A DNA stretch of 64,000 bases from Vitellaria paradoxa (Eukaryota; Streptophyta; Magnoliopsida; Ericales; Sapotaceae): contig CM034239.1 of the NCBI GenBank assembly GCA_019916065.1, positions 35,178,419-35,242,418 on the forward strand. The letters are read 5' to 3'. Below the pieces are notes generated by a model, which made no database searches, was not told the origin of the DNA, and saw only the letters and a list, made by a program, of their open reading frames with translations. The position numbers were made by a program, and so were the translations under genes. Positions 48,201 to 59,400 of the stretch are shown piece after piece (within the stretch, counting starts at the first letter, position 1; every line of letters starts with the position of its first letter).

Positions 48201-51200
48201 TGTCAAATGAACCGCATAACTAAAGTTATAATTGCAGTTCAGATGAATCTGACACATAGCACCACTCTCTTTCCAGGGTGAAACAGTAAACACACACCTA
48301 GTTTGACACTTGTTCCTGTCCCGCTGCAGTCCATGTGGTACAGCAAATGACACTAGCACAAAGTCATTAATTTTGCCTATACAAATCAATTTGTTACATG
48401 TCTATATTTTCAGCATAAGTATTTATTGCCAACTACTAATTTAGTGCAGAAAAAAGAAGATGTATAGATGCTCAAAAACTAAATAGTGGAATTTGAAAGA
48501 TGATAAGCAACCAGCATTCAAGGAAAGAGTACTCGAGGAAGACGTTTGGGCGGTAAATGAGAGTGCAAATATTATGTGGGATAAGGTAGTAAAGTGTATT
48601 AGGAGGGTAGGGAAAGAAATCTTAGGAGAATCCAAAGGGAGTGCTCCGGCGCAGAAAGAGGCATGGTGGTGGAACGAGGCCGTCTAAGACAAGATAAGAG
48701 TTAAATGAGAGTGTTTCAAATTTTGGAAAAACGACCGAAATGAAATGAACTTGAAGAGGTATAGAGAAGTGAAAAGAGAAACCAAAAAAACAATTAGTGA
48801 GGCTAAGACAAAGACATTTGAGGATTTATATAGGCAACTTGACACTAAGGAGGGCAAAAGAAAGATATTCAAGCTTGCTAAATCCAAAGATAGACGGACC
48901 AAGGATTTAAACCAAGTTAAATGCATTAAGGATGAGGATAAAAAGGTATTAGTAAAGGAAGAGGAGATAAAGGAGCGTTGGAAGAGCTACTTCTACAAGT
49001 TATTTAACGAAAGCAGTAGTAGTGACATATAGTTGGGGCAGTTTACTAATTTTAGGGAAAATTAAATCTTATATTCTATAGGCGAAATAGTAGGGAAAAA
49101 GTAAAAAAAGTATTAAAAATGATAAAGAATGGGAAAGCGGTTGGGCCAGATGATATCTCTATTAAGGTTTGGAGGTGCTTAGGAGAGGATGGCATAAGTT
49201 GGTTGACAAAACTTTTTAATGTAGTGCTAAAAAGCAAGAAGATGCCTGATGCATGGAGGAAAAGTATCCTTATACCCATATACAAGAACAAATGAGATAT
49301 TCAAAATTGTGCGAACTAACGCGGGATTAAATTGATGAGCTATACGATGAATTATGGGAGAGACTTATTGAGAGAAGACTAATAAGGACAACAAACGTTT
49401 CAGCGAATCAATTTGGTTTCATGCCTAGAAGATCAACCATGGAGGCTATCTTTCTCTTAAGGAGGTTAATGGAACAGTATAGAGAAGGTTAAAAAGATTT
49501 ACATATAGTATTCATTAATTTAGAGAAGGCATATGACCGAGTTCCTAGGAAGATTCTATGGAGAGTATTGGAAAAGAAAGGAGCATGTGTCGCATATATT
49601 GACATGATAAAGGACATGTATGATAGAGCCATGACATCTATACGGACGACTGGTGGAGAGACTAACGAGTTCCCTATCACGATTAGTTTATACCAAGGCT
49701 CAGCGTTAAGCTCGTACTTGTTTGCTTTAGTTATGGATGAGATTACAAGATATATTCAGGATGAGGTGCCGTGGTGTATGCTATTTGCAGATGATATTGT
49801 TTTAGTAGATAAGACGAGAGAAGGAGTGAATGCTAAGCTAGAATTGTGGCGGGAAACGTTAGAGACAAAAGGGTTTAGGCTAAGCCGATGCAAGACAAAA
49901 TATATGGAATGTAAGTTTAGTCAAAGTAGGATAACAGGTAATATAGAAGTAAGTTTCGGCACACAAAAGATTATAGAAAAAGATAAATTTAGGTACCTTG
50001 GATCTATGGTGCAACAAGATGGAGGGATTGATAATGATATAAGTCACGGGATTCAAGCTGAGTGGACTAAATGGAGGAGTGCTTCGAGAGTCTTGTGCGA
50101 CCGAAAAGTCCCCCCCAAGGTGAAAGGAAAGTATTATAAGGTGGCGGTTAGACCAGCGCTGCTATATGGATCAGAGTGTTGGGCAATAAAACATAATTAT
50201 GGTCAGAAGATGGCAATTGCGGAGATAAGAATGCTAAGGTGGATGTGCGAGATTACAAGGAAAGATAGGATTAGGAAGGAGGAGATTAGGGGCAAAGTAG
50301 GAAGAGCACCGATTGAAGATAAAATGAGAGAAAATCGATTAAGATAGTTTGGCTATGTTAGAAGGCGTCCAGCGGAGGCACCTGTTAAAAGGTGTGAAAG
50401 TATGAAGACTGCTAGGCGTAGGAGAGGTAGAGGAAGACCCAAGAGAAGTTGGAAAGAAACTATTAAACATGATCTTGCCTACCTAGATCTATCGGAGAAC
50501 ATGACTCTAAACAGATTTAATTGGCGTCGACAAATCCATATAGCCGACCCCACTTAGTGGGAAAATGCTTGGTTTGGTTTGGTTTGGTTTACTAAATTAG
50601 TGTAGAAAAAAAATGTCAGAAATCATACATTTTTGTTAATTAGAATCATTGTAATTAGTTTGACTGATTTGACCCTACAAATTAGATGATTGGGCTGATT
50701 TTTAGACAATCAATCAGTCCCTAATTTGTGGGGATTTGTCTCTAAGATTTATTGTTCTTTGATAGAATAGCTTCTAACTTCATGTATAAATAGCCATGTA
50801 ATTTCTTTTGCAAGATAATAAGAATTAAGACACTTTTTGTCATGGTATCAGAACATTAGGCTCTCCTTTCAATTTTTGTTCCTTTTTTTTTTTTTTAGTT
50901 CATGGCCTTCATTGCCATTAAGACACCTATCCTTCTTCTGTTTTTTTTTTTTTTTTTTCCCCAATTTGTGGCCTTCATTGCCATTAGAAAGTCATCTTGT
51001 CACCTGTTTGGTCTTCTGATTTGTCAACAGTGGTGAACTCATTTTTTAGTGTGATTATTTCTTTGATCTGTACGTGTTTTTCCCTCTCTACTGGTGTTTG
51101 CTGTTTTTTCTGTGTTCATTTACTCTTGATAATGTCTGAGGAAACCATAACCAACAACATTCTTGAGGCAACTCCAATGGGTGAATTGAAAAATACTGCT

Positions 51201-54200
51201 TTTGTTAATCACTCTACGGGTGAATTACAAAATATTCCAACAGCGTACAGGTTAGATGGAAAAAATTATTTGAAGTGATCTCAACTAGTTCGTACGTTTC
51301 TCAAGGGATGAGGCAAGTTGAGTCATTTGTTTGGTACCGGTGATCCTAAATTTGATGCTTGGGACAAAGAAGACTCAATGGTAATGTCCTAGTTATGGAA
51401 CTCTATGTCTCCAGAGATTAGTGATACATGCATGTTCCTTGGCTCAGCCAAGGAGATATGGGACACTATCCAACAAACCTACTCCAAAGTACGGGATGCT
51501 GCACAAATCTATGAAATTAAGACTAAAATTCCAACACTAAACAGGGAAATTGGTCAGTTACAGAGTACTCTAATTTACTGAAAGGTCTTTGGCAGGAGAT
51601 GGACCATTACCAAAGCATTCAGATGAAATGCAACGAAGATATAGCTATTCTAAAGAGGTTGATTGAAAAGGATCGTATCTATGAATTTCTTGCAAGACTA
51701 AATGTTGAGTTTAATGCTGTAAGAGTGCAAATTCTTGGAAGAGAATAATTGCCATCCTTAAAGGTGGCAATTTCCATCGTGCTGGCTGAGCAAGGAAGAA
51801 GGGGTGTCATGCTTGAAGCCAAGTCAATGGAAAGCTCTGCACTGGTATCTAAAAGTGCTGTGCAACATTCTGGCGAAGTCAGTAAGAAAACTGATCAATC
51901 AAAACAATTTAACAAAAATTCCTTATGGTGTACCTACTGCAAGAAGCCTCATCATACTAGGGAAAAGTGTTGGAAGTTTCATGGTAAGCCTCAAACCATG
52001 AAAAAGGGGCAAAGACAGGCTCATATGACAACCACAAGTAATGAGGAAAGCTCCACCATTGCTTATTTCAATAAAGAGGAGATTGAAAAGATAAGGAGTC
52101 TGTTGGGAACATTGGAGAAAACTCCCACACAAGGTACTTGTTCTTTGGTGTTCTCAGGTACACAATCTTCATCTATTTTTACTCAATCTTCATCTGTATT
52201 TAATGCATCAAATAAAGTTTCTTCAGATTCTTGGATCATTGATTCAGAAGCCACTGACTATATGACCCATTCCTCACATAAATTCATCACATATAGTCCC
52301 TGCCCTAGCAATAAAAAAAATTACCATAGCAGATGGGTCTATTGCCACTGTTGCTGGCCAAGGAAATGTGTATCTAAGTGATTGCCTTACACTTAAAAAT
52401 GTTCTTCATGTCCCAAAACTTTGCTCCAATCTTATTTCTATCCAGAAGCTCACAAGTGATTCTCATTGTAATGCAATTTTTTACCCTGATCGCTATGTTT
52501 TTCAAGAACAGGATGCGAAAAGGATGATTGGACATGCTAAGGAGAAAGACGGCTTATATTATCTTAAAGCGCATAATGGACAAAGTAAAGTTCAGAATTT
52601 GCCACCACTTTCCTTTCATTCCGGTTCTTTTGAATCCAATAAAGATAAGATTTGGCTTCATCACCTCCGTCTTGGTCATCCATCGTTTAATGTTATCAAA
52701 ATGATGTTTCCTTCCTTGTTTAAGGGACTAGCCATTGAGACTTTTAATTGTAAAGTTTGCGAGCTAGCTAAACATAAGCATGCTTCTTTTCCAATTAGTA
52801 ATAAAAGAACATCTTATCCTTTTGCACTTATTCACAGTGATATTTGGGGTCCTTCTACTGTTTCTAATATTTCTGGAGCTAGATGGTTTGCTTCATTTAT
52901 TGATGATTGCACTCGTGTGGCCTGGATTTATTTGTTAAAACATAAATCTAATGTGAGCTCAATATTTCCCATTTTTTATCATATGATCAAAACTCAATTT
53001 GGGGTGAGAATACAGAGATTCCGTTCGGATAATGCAAAGGATTTTTTCAATCAATCTCTCTCAACTTTTTTTCAAACACAGGGTATAATATATGAGTCTT
53101 CATGCATTAATTCTCCTCAACAAAACGGAGTAGCTGAACGAAAAAATAGTCATCTTCTTGCTAATACAAGAGCCTTCCTCTTTCAAAAAGGTGTTCCTAA
53201 ACAATATTGGGGGGAAGCCCTTTTAATTGCTATACATATCATTAACAGACTTCCTACTCAAGTTCTTGATTTTAAAAGTCCAATGCAGGTCCTCACACAA
53301 TTGTTTCCAAATTTCAATGCATCTAATAATCTTATTCCAAAAATATTTAGATGTGTTGTCTTTGTTCATACTCATTCTCAAAATCGAACCAAACTTGATC
53401 CTCGAGCTCTCAGATGTGTGTTTAGTGGTTATTCTTCTACTCATAAAGTTTACAAGTGCTATCATCCACCTACAAGGAAATACTATATGTCTGCGGATGT
53501 TACATTTGCCGAGCAAGAGTCCTACTTTCATACCCAGGGGGAGGATACCAGTAATAAAGAAATGAACCTTCTTGAACTCCCAAAGTTACCAACAAATGTC
53601 ACTAAATCTTTCGAGCCACCATTACAGCCAAACACTATACCTGAACCTACCTCGCAACCCACCATTCAACTTGAGCCCACTTCTCAATCCATCATTCAAC
53701 CTAAGTCAGATTTGCAACAAAAGCAAACTCAAGATTCTACTCGTCCCTTGCAAGTTTACTCTCAGAGAATAGCATCAACTGCTCTGTCAGAGCCTGTCCA
53801 ATCATCCACTTCTACTCCTAAAAGTGTTGAGGTAACCACTTCTTCTACTAATAACGTTTCTGAAACTCATGATTATGATCTCCCTATTGCTCTACGAAAG
53901 GGTACTAGAAGTTGCACAAAACATCCCTTGTATTCTTTCATTTCATATGAAAACTTGTCTTCTAGCCACAGAACCTTTCTCACCACTTTACATACCACTC
54001 CTATTCCCAAAACTTTTTCCAAGGCATTAAAAAATGAAAATTGGATAAAGGCTATGAAGATTGAGATGGAAGCACCGGAGAAAAACAAAACTTGGGACCT
54101 TGTAGAGTTACCAAAGGGAAAGAAACCAATTGGATGCAGATAGGTGTTCACAACCAAATATAATTCAGATGGCACTTTGGAGAGATATAAAGCTCGACTA

Positions 54201-57200
54201 GTTGCTAAAGGATACACTCAAACCTATGGCATAAATTACATGGAGACTTTTGCCCCGATTGTTAAAATGAATACAGTCATAGTTTTATTATCTGTGGCAG
54301 CTAACCTTGGTTGGACATTACAGCAGTTTGATGTCCATAATGCATTCTTACATGGAGATCTAGAGGAGAAGGTCTACATGGAGATTCCACCAGGATTTAA
54401 CTCACCTGCTACAGCAGGGATAGTGTGTAAACTAAAAAAGGCATTGTATGGGCTAAACAATCTCCAAGAGCATGGTTTGGGAAATTTACCAAAGCCATGA
54501 TTGGTATGGGATATAGGCAAAGCCGATCATACTTTGTTTGTGAAGCATTCAAACTCAGGAGGTGTGACCGTACTACTAGTTTATGTGCATAACATCATCA
54601 TTACAGGAGATGACCAAGGAGGAATAGCATTGTTGAAGAAACAATTGGTGAAGGAGTTTGAGATCAAGGACCTGGGCAAGCTAAAATATTTTCTTGGCAT
54701 TGAAGTAGCTCACTCACGACAAGGGATCTTCATATCACAACAAAAGTATGTCTTGGATCTATTAGCTGCTGTTGGTAAATTGGGATGTAAACCTACAGAG
54801 ACACCTATAGAGTCAAACCATAGACTTTGTGAGGCTCCAGAAGATACAGCTGTTGATGAAGGATCTTATCAAAGACTTGTGGGAAAATTGATCTATTTGT
54901 CTCATATTAGACCTGATATAGCTTATGCTCTAAGTGTTGTGAGTCAGTTTATGCATAATCCCAAAAAATTACATCTCAAGGCAGTACATAGAATTCTACG
55001 GTATTTGAAGGGTACACCAGGAAAAGGAATTTTATTTAAAAAGGGAGAAGGATTGACTCTTGAAGCTTATACAGACGCAGACTATGTAGGATCTTTAGTA
55101 GACAGGAGAACAACCTCAGCTTATTGTACTGTCCTAGGAGGAAATTTTGTCACTTAGAGAGAAGCAAAAAGCAAAATGTAGTTGCAAGATCTAGTGCAGA
55201 AGCGGAGTTTAAAGCAATGGCACCAGGAATATGTGAATTATTATGGCTAAAGATAATCTTGGAAGACATGACGATCAAATGGGAAGGTCTAATGAAGCTT
55301 TATTGCGATAACAAGTCCGCTATTAATATTGCTCACAATCCGATACAACACGATCGTATAAAACATGATCGGCACTTCATCAAAGAAAAATTAGATAGCG
55401 GTCTAATCTGTACCACATTTGTTCCTACAAGAGATCAACTTGCAGACGTGCTTACCAAAGGGTTGTCTAGTGTTTTCTTTCAAAACTTAATAATCAAGCT
55501 TGGAATGAAGGATATCCATTCACCAGCTTGAGAGGGAGTGTCAGAAATCATACATTTTTGTTAATTAGAATCATTGTAATTAGTTTGATTGATTTGACCC
55601 TAGAAATTAGATGATTGGGCTGATTTTTAGACAATCAATCAACCCCTAATTTGTAGGGATTTGTCTCTAGGATTTATTGTTTTTTCCTAGAATAGCTTCT
55701 AACGTCATGTATAAATAGCCATGTAATTTCTTTTGCAAGATAATAAGAATTAAGACACTTTTTGTCAAAGAAGAAAGAAGGACATGCATTAACAATAAAA
55801 AATAAAAGAATTCTGAACAAAATCCTCCTGACAGCTGTCACAGCAGATTAATTTATTTAATCCATGACTGTCAAAGCCCGCAAGTAGGCACATGAATAAA
55901 ATTCAACTTACCTCTGCAACTAGCATGATAGTTTCCAATAACTCGTCCACATTCTCCCCTTTAAGCGCACTGATCTATAAAAGGAAAGCAGGAAAACAGT
56001 CCACATCACCAGGAAAAAGTACAAGGCATCACTTCAATTGAAAATACATTTCCCAGGCACTGAAGTATAAACACCTGAACCACTGGGACATCACCACCCC
56101 AAGCTTCTGGCATTAAACCAATTGAGGCAAGCTCTTGCATCACTCTCTCTGGATTAGCTCCATCCTTGTCTATCTGGAATAATGAAGGTTTTATTAAAAA
56201 TCTACAAATAATTAATATATAAACCAAAGCGTCTACTACTTCTGAAGCCAGCATTAAGTGAAACCAAAGGTTGGTTAAGCTGCAACCCCTGGCTGGAACA
56301 TCTAAGATACCTTATTTATGGCAATCACAATAGGTACACCAGCTGCTTTGGCATGAGCTATTGCCTCATCTGTTTGAGGACGGATACCATCATCAGCAGC
56401 CACTACAATGATAGCAATGTCTGTCACCCTTGCTCCACGAGCTCTCATTGCTCCAAATGCCTGCAGGAGTGGATATAACAGAGATCGTCTATAGGGAAGA
56501 CAAAGTAAGCAAGTTATCGTTCACAAATGAAACAACAACCTATGACCAAAAGTGAATCACGTGCTCAAAAAGGGATTGTGAAACCCAAAAATCATCAATC
56601 TAAAAGGGACACAGTGACACACAGAGAGAACTACACATTTCTGGCAGAGAAACTCAAAGTTTGAACAATAATAGTACAAAGAGCTTACCTCATGTCCAGG
56701 AGTATCAAGAAAAACACAAGGTTGTGACTTTCCATCAATAGGTACCAGCACCTTATATGCTCCAATTCCTTGTGTAATCCCACCAGATTCAGATGCAGCT
56801 ACCTGTAATATCCAGCAGTCAGGCTAATTTTGTATTGTTCCAGACAAATGGTCAATGTCTTGAAATAATATAATGCACGTACCAGAACAAGGTATGCCCT
56901 ATGGGTGGTCATTTTACCACAATGCAGAATGAAACACAAAACTTTAAGAAGACGTAAATAATAATAATAATAACAGTCTGGAGACCTTAAATCAGCTATA
57001 GGCATCAATTGCAAAGAAAGAGAAATAATGCCCAAGATGATTAAGCTTCTGGATATACCTTGCTCTTCCGTATATAATCCAGTAGAGTTGTCTGCCAAGT
57101 TGACCACACCACCAAGTAATTAAACAAAATCTTGTTATCAGATAAATAAACAATCTATTCATGTAGAAATAGGGGGATTTAAAGGAAAAAGAACACATAC

Positions 57201-58742
57201 TATAAAAGAAGAGAGCAAAGACAAGATCTTTCTTACCTTTCCATGGTCCACATGACCCATTATAGTAAGGACAGGAGGCCTGTCTTCTAGACTATCGAAG
57301 TCATCTTCATCGAGGATTTCCTTCTTTCTTGCCATTTCCTCCACTCTAAAGGGGGCAGCATCTAAGATTTCCACCTCGTACTCTTTACAAATCATCTTCA
57401 CCATGTCTTTGTCAAGCATTTGCACCCCATCAGGTTTGATCCCCTTTGAGTATAGGTAACCAAGAATTTCACCTTCACTGATAGCCAAGTTGTAGGCTAA
57501 TTCCTCCGTCGACATGCCTTTATCACCAACCTCCAAAATTTCTACTTTGACAGGAGCGGCTTCTTTAGCCGCCTGGAGTCTAGCTGCCTTCCTACTTGCC
57601 TTGCTCCATTTCCTTCCCTTCCTGGCTGTGACTGCACCTGGAATTGAAACATTAAGTTCTGAGGTCTCTTCATCAGGAATCTCAACATCATCAATCATCC
57701 GCCTCCGCAATCCACCAGATGAACTACTTTTCCTTCGAAATTCATCTCTAAATTTTCCAGGGGGTGGACCCTTTCCAGGTTTTGGAGGTCCTAATACTGC
57801 TTCAGCAATCATAGGATCAACCACCAGTTTCTTTGTCGCAAATTTGTCAACCAATATTGGTTTGCGTTCTTTACTTTTTGAAGCTGAATCAGTTCCATTG
57901 GTGGTTGAGGTCTTTGGAGCTGCCTCCACATCCTTCACAATAGTAGGTTTCTTGACCATGGGTGGAGGAGCTACAGAGGGTTTTGCCCGTAATTTTGGTT
58001 GAACGATTGCAGGTGGTTGAGGTGGTCTTAGAGGAGCAACAGTTTGAGATTCAACCTCACCCACTCTCTCTAACCTTGTTTCCTGATCCTGAATCTTCTC
58101 AATTTTAGGGGATTCCCTGACAAACTTTTGTACAGTAGCCACTGGGTTCCCCCTCCGCCACACGCTCTTCGAGGGCTTAGGCTTGGCCTTTCGACCAGAT
58201 GTCAAATTAGCTGGTTTTCCAACTTTTTGGTCAGTATTCATTGGCATTTTATGAACTGATACACCTGCTCTTTCACTTGTTTCTAATCTCTCTGCCTTCT
58301 CCAACACCTCTCCCAATGACTCAATCACCTTACTTCTTTCGTTTCCATCATTCTTTAATTTTTCATCATCAGAATCCCCACTATTTTTCAAATGGTCCTG
58401 AGGCACTGAATTTCCTGAATTAATATTTAATTCAACCTTGGACTCGAGCTTCAAAGCTGGCTTTGGGGCTGCCTTGAGAACTAGATCAGCATTATTGCCT
58501 TTACTTCCTCTATAAGTTGAATCAAGAGACACTGAAGTCCCCTGCTCAGCAATGTAATCAGTTGTCACTGAATATCTACAGACCCCCACATTCCTCCATT
58601 TCTTCCCAAGCCAAATCCTAGGAAAACTACGAACATTACTTGTAAGGGAAACACTCCGAACTAGCGAAAGGGATCCTTCAAAATGCCAGGATGAACTCAC
58701 ACTCACACTTCCCAAACTTACCAGGCAAGCTAAAGAAGCCAT
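39273..58742 (-). CDS. Translation initiation factor IF-2, chloroplastic (nuclear gene, 12 exons)
   Basis: Exons, 5' to 3': 58742-57237, 57091-57059, 56802-56689, 56460-56311, 56173-56075, 55974-55912, 47727-47572, 47410-47345, 45382-45146, 44123-43848, 43217-43029, 39434-39273. Every exon is a multiple of three, all junctions are phase 0 with GT-AG, and there are 1,016 codons before TAA. The start [12 protein letters not shown] opens a Ser-rich, acid-poor transit peptide; a GTG 36 bp upstream is in frame but not a start. After a long charged linker come the IF2 N-terminal domain (about 405-455), GHVDHGKT (496-503), DTPGH (546-550), NKID (600-603), then domains II-IV ending [19 protein letters not shown]. 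As a bacterial-type IF-2 it would place initiator tRNA on the plastid small ribosomal subunit. It resembles Arabidopsis FUG1 in order and length. Intron 7's donor is GTTTGC, the weakest. The gene looks fully intact despite an 8.2-kb, transposon-filled intron 6. Confidence 0.95.
40233..40617. mobile_element. Candidate MITE in intron 11 of the IF-2 gene
   Basis: The left AGGGCATCCGCACTAGTCC and the right end read backward, AGGACACTTACATCGGC, agree loosely (the mismatches are all transitions). GGGCATCC-type ends are common in plant MITEs. No duplication of the target was confirmed. Confidence 0.4.
41830..42220. repeat. G/T-rich low-complexity tract in intron 11
   Basis: About 390 bp of degenerate GGTGGT, GTGGCAAT and TAGTGGTG words, strongly depleted of C on this strand. 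On the transcribed (minus) strand it is C/A-rich. It is not coding. Confidence 0.7.
42447..42499 (-). mobile_element. Minimal poly(T)-GGGTAAG insertion with near-perfect target-site duplication, in intron 11
   Basis: TTTCATGTTAGG at 42447-42458 and TTTCATGTTGGG at 42487-42498 (one mismatch) flank an insert of about 20 T followed by GGGTAAG. The inserted end matches that of the case at 37741. Confidence 0.75.
44356..44632. repeat. 139-bp tandem duplication in intron 9
   Basis: The segment beginning AATTAAAATTTCCAGAAATT occurs at 44356 and again at 44495. The copies stay similar over about 130 bp, with scattered substitutions and small indels. Confidence 0.85.
45525..45680. repeat. Short tandem duplication in intron 8
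   Basis: GTTCAAACGGCAACAAGACT (about 45525) and GTTCAAAAGGCAAGTAGACT (about 45627) start copies that both run through TTGTTTTAGAAG to TTTGAGCATATCT, 102 bp apart. Confidence 0.75.
45800..46800. other. Intron 8 interior, possible hAT-like insertion
   Basis: Words such as GGATTGGGTCACATTTGG and ACCCGATTGTTACTGGGT near 45820-45870, and GGTTCGGTTCAGGTATCC and GGGTATTC near 46625-46660, are of the kind seen at hAT-like MITE ends. A G run sits at 46395-46403. The middle (46050-46400) is GC-richer but encodes nothing I recognise. Confidence 0.3.
48435..50613 (+). mobile_element. 5'-truncated RTE-type LINE in intron 6, with target-site duplication
   Basis: The coding remnants are on the plus strand, opposite to the host gene. 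They run from about 48484 ([24 protein letters not shown]) through the RT to about 50560, and end in repeated GGTTT units (about 50567-50590), a short-repeat tail characteristic of RTE elements instead of poly(A). Flanking copies ACTAATTTAGTGCAGAAAA (48435) and ACTAAATTAGTGTAGAAAA (50591) form a duplication of about 20 bp with two mismatches. The N-terminal endonuclease is missing. Confidence 0.85.
49568..50347 (+). pseudogene. RTE LINE reverse transcriptase fragment
   Basis: The longest open piece (259 residues) holds [18 protein letters not shown] and then [16 protein letters not shown], the RT active site with FADD. The usual RTE C-terminal block follows ([45 protein letters not shown]). 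It stops at an in-frame TAG where the family normally continues, and the next segment ([10 protein letters not shown]) can still be read. Upstream RT motifs at about 49080-49500 lie in other frames. Not functional. Confidence 0.8.
50614..50842 (+). repeat. 5' LTR of the intron-6 Copia element
   Basis: It starts TGTCAGAAATCATAC and ends TTTTTGTCA, directly followed by the primer-binding site. A TATA-like TATAAATAG lies in the 3' half. Confidence 0.95.
51132..51730 (+). pseudogene. gag of the intron-6 Copia element, three nonsense codons
   Basis: It begins [15 protein letters not shown] and continues [14 protein letters not shown], a Copia gag start. In-frame TGA at 51276, TGA at 51309 and TAG at 51390 fall where Trp, Arg and Trp would be usual. 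Text such as [20 protein letters not shown] follows in the same frame. Later parts are in other frames. Confidence 0.85.
51749..52381 (+). pseudogene. gag zinc knuckle and protease of the intron-6 Copia element
   Basis: The 210-residue frame carries a CCHC-type knuckle ([14 protein letters not shown]) and the protease active site, which reads [13 protein letters not shown]. The catalytic triplet is DSE instead of D-S-G (52241-52249), and Tyr replaces the usual His shortly after. The product would not be expected to cleave. Confidence 0.85.
52368..54143 (+). pseudogene. Integrase and RT start of the intron-6 Copia element
   Basis: The 591-residue frame contains the GAG-pre-integrase block ([23 protein letters not shown]), the integrase core with [29 protein letters not shown] and [12 protein letters not shown], a low-complexity Thr/Pro/Ser linker, and the RT beginning ([20 protein letters not shown]). 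It ends at TAG (54141), where Trp is usual. The frame continues directly into the next segment. Confidence 0.9.
54144..55157 (+). pseudogene. Reverse transcriptase of the intron-6 Copia element, catalytic motif lost
   Basis: It stays in frame with the preceding segment. RT motifs: [47 protein letters not shown], then a short out-of-frame stretch around 54470-54520 bounded by compensating indels (apparent TGA at 54498). The catalytic motif at 54582-54593 reads YVHN instead of YVDD. The start of RNase H follows ([21 protein letters not shown]). Confidence 0.9.
55124..55531 (+). pseudogene. RNase H C-terminal part of the intron-6 Copia element
   Basis: A frame shifted relative to the RT carries [35 protein letters not shown] and [14 protein letters not shown], ending IHSPA at a TGA a few bases before the polypurine tract. 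Family features are complete here, but the frame is separated from RT by an indel near 55130. Confidence 0.85.
55539..55767 (+). repeat. 3' LTR of the intron-6 Copia element
   Basis: It has the same length and termini as the 5' LTR, with about ten substitutions (for example GACTG/GATTG, CCTAC/CCTAG, ACTTCATG/ACGTCATG). Confidence 0.95.
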
Positions 58743-59400
58743 GGCTACAACTATATGTCCACCATCAGAATTGACCACAGCAAAGAGTGTTTATAAACCT
58801 AAACCTTAATGTGGCAATCTATATATACTTGCAATCTACAACCAGTCACAAATCTCTCTACTTCTTTTTTCTTTCTCTCACGATTTGTATATGAACCTTA
58901 ATTTTAAATAAATAGGGGTCTGACAAACAAAATCTTGGAACATACAACCGAAAAATATATATATTGAACCCGCAAATGAGAATTGTCTCAGGGAGGGAAT
59001 TCTGGACAACTCCTAAAAAGTCCTGGGTTTGAATTAAAACCCAAATTCCATCACAGAGTTGTCTATAGATTGTATATATACACGAAACCCAGCTTCTCAA
59101 AATAGAAAATCTTACCCCAGGGAATCTGCCAAATCGCTTGTGCTCAACAATCAGTGGATTAGAAGCACAAAATTATATGGGATTCCCAACTTTCAGTTAA
59201 TGTTAGTTCTGGGCAGTGAGAGAGAGAGAGAGGGAGGAGTCAGAATGTGGCTCTGGGGATCTGCCGGTTGGGGTGATGACAAATTTGGAAAAACATCTCT
59301 CTGCTTGAGGTGCTTGTGTGGTTGTTGCTCTGCCTGTCGAATTTTCGTTTGATAAGGTTTTCCTTGCTAAGGTTTTCTTTTTCAAGTTTTATTGATTTTT
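58743..59400 (-). promoter_or_regulatory. Probable promoter and 5' leader of the IF-2 gene
   Basis: No other gene lies upstream. On the minus strand there is a CT-repeat leader-like tract (59218-59234 read backward), common in plant 5' untranslated regions. A transcription start or leader intron cannot be fixed from sequence alone. Confidence 0.4.

Larger units (their letters stand above)
50614..55767 (+). mobile_element. Ty1/Copia LTR retrotransposon, 5.15 kb, in intron 6 of the IF-2 gene
   Basis: The element has two 229-bp LTRs (TG...CA), a primer-binding site TGGTATCAGA at 50843 complementary to initiator-Met tRNA, and a polypurine tract GAGAGGGAG (55530-55538). Between them lie gag, protease, integrase, RT and RNase H in Copia order, on the plus strand, opposite to the host gene. 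The LTRs differ at about 10 of 229 positions. The 5-bp flanks are AAAAA and AAGAA. Coding regions are damaged at several catalytic points, so it is not autonomous. Confidence 0.95.

Noticed and set aside
57514..58002. 162-residue plus-strand frame
   Set aside because: It lies antisense to the IF-2 first exon and is a shadow of that real coding sequence.
58743..58778. Upstream in-frame start of the IF-2 protein (MVNSDGGHIVVA...)
   Set aside because: The first codon there is GTG, not ATG; the first ATG in the frame is at 58742 and gives a normal transit peptide.
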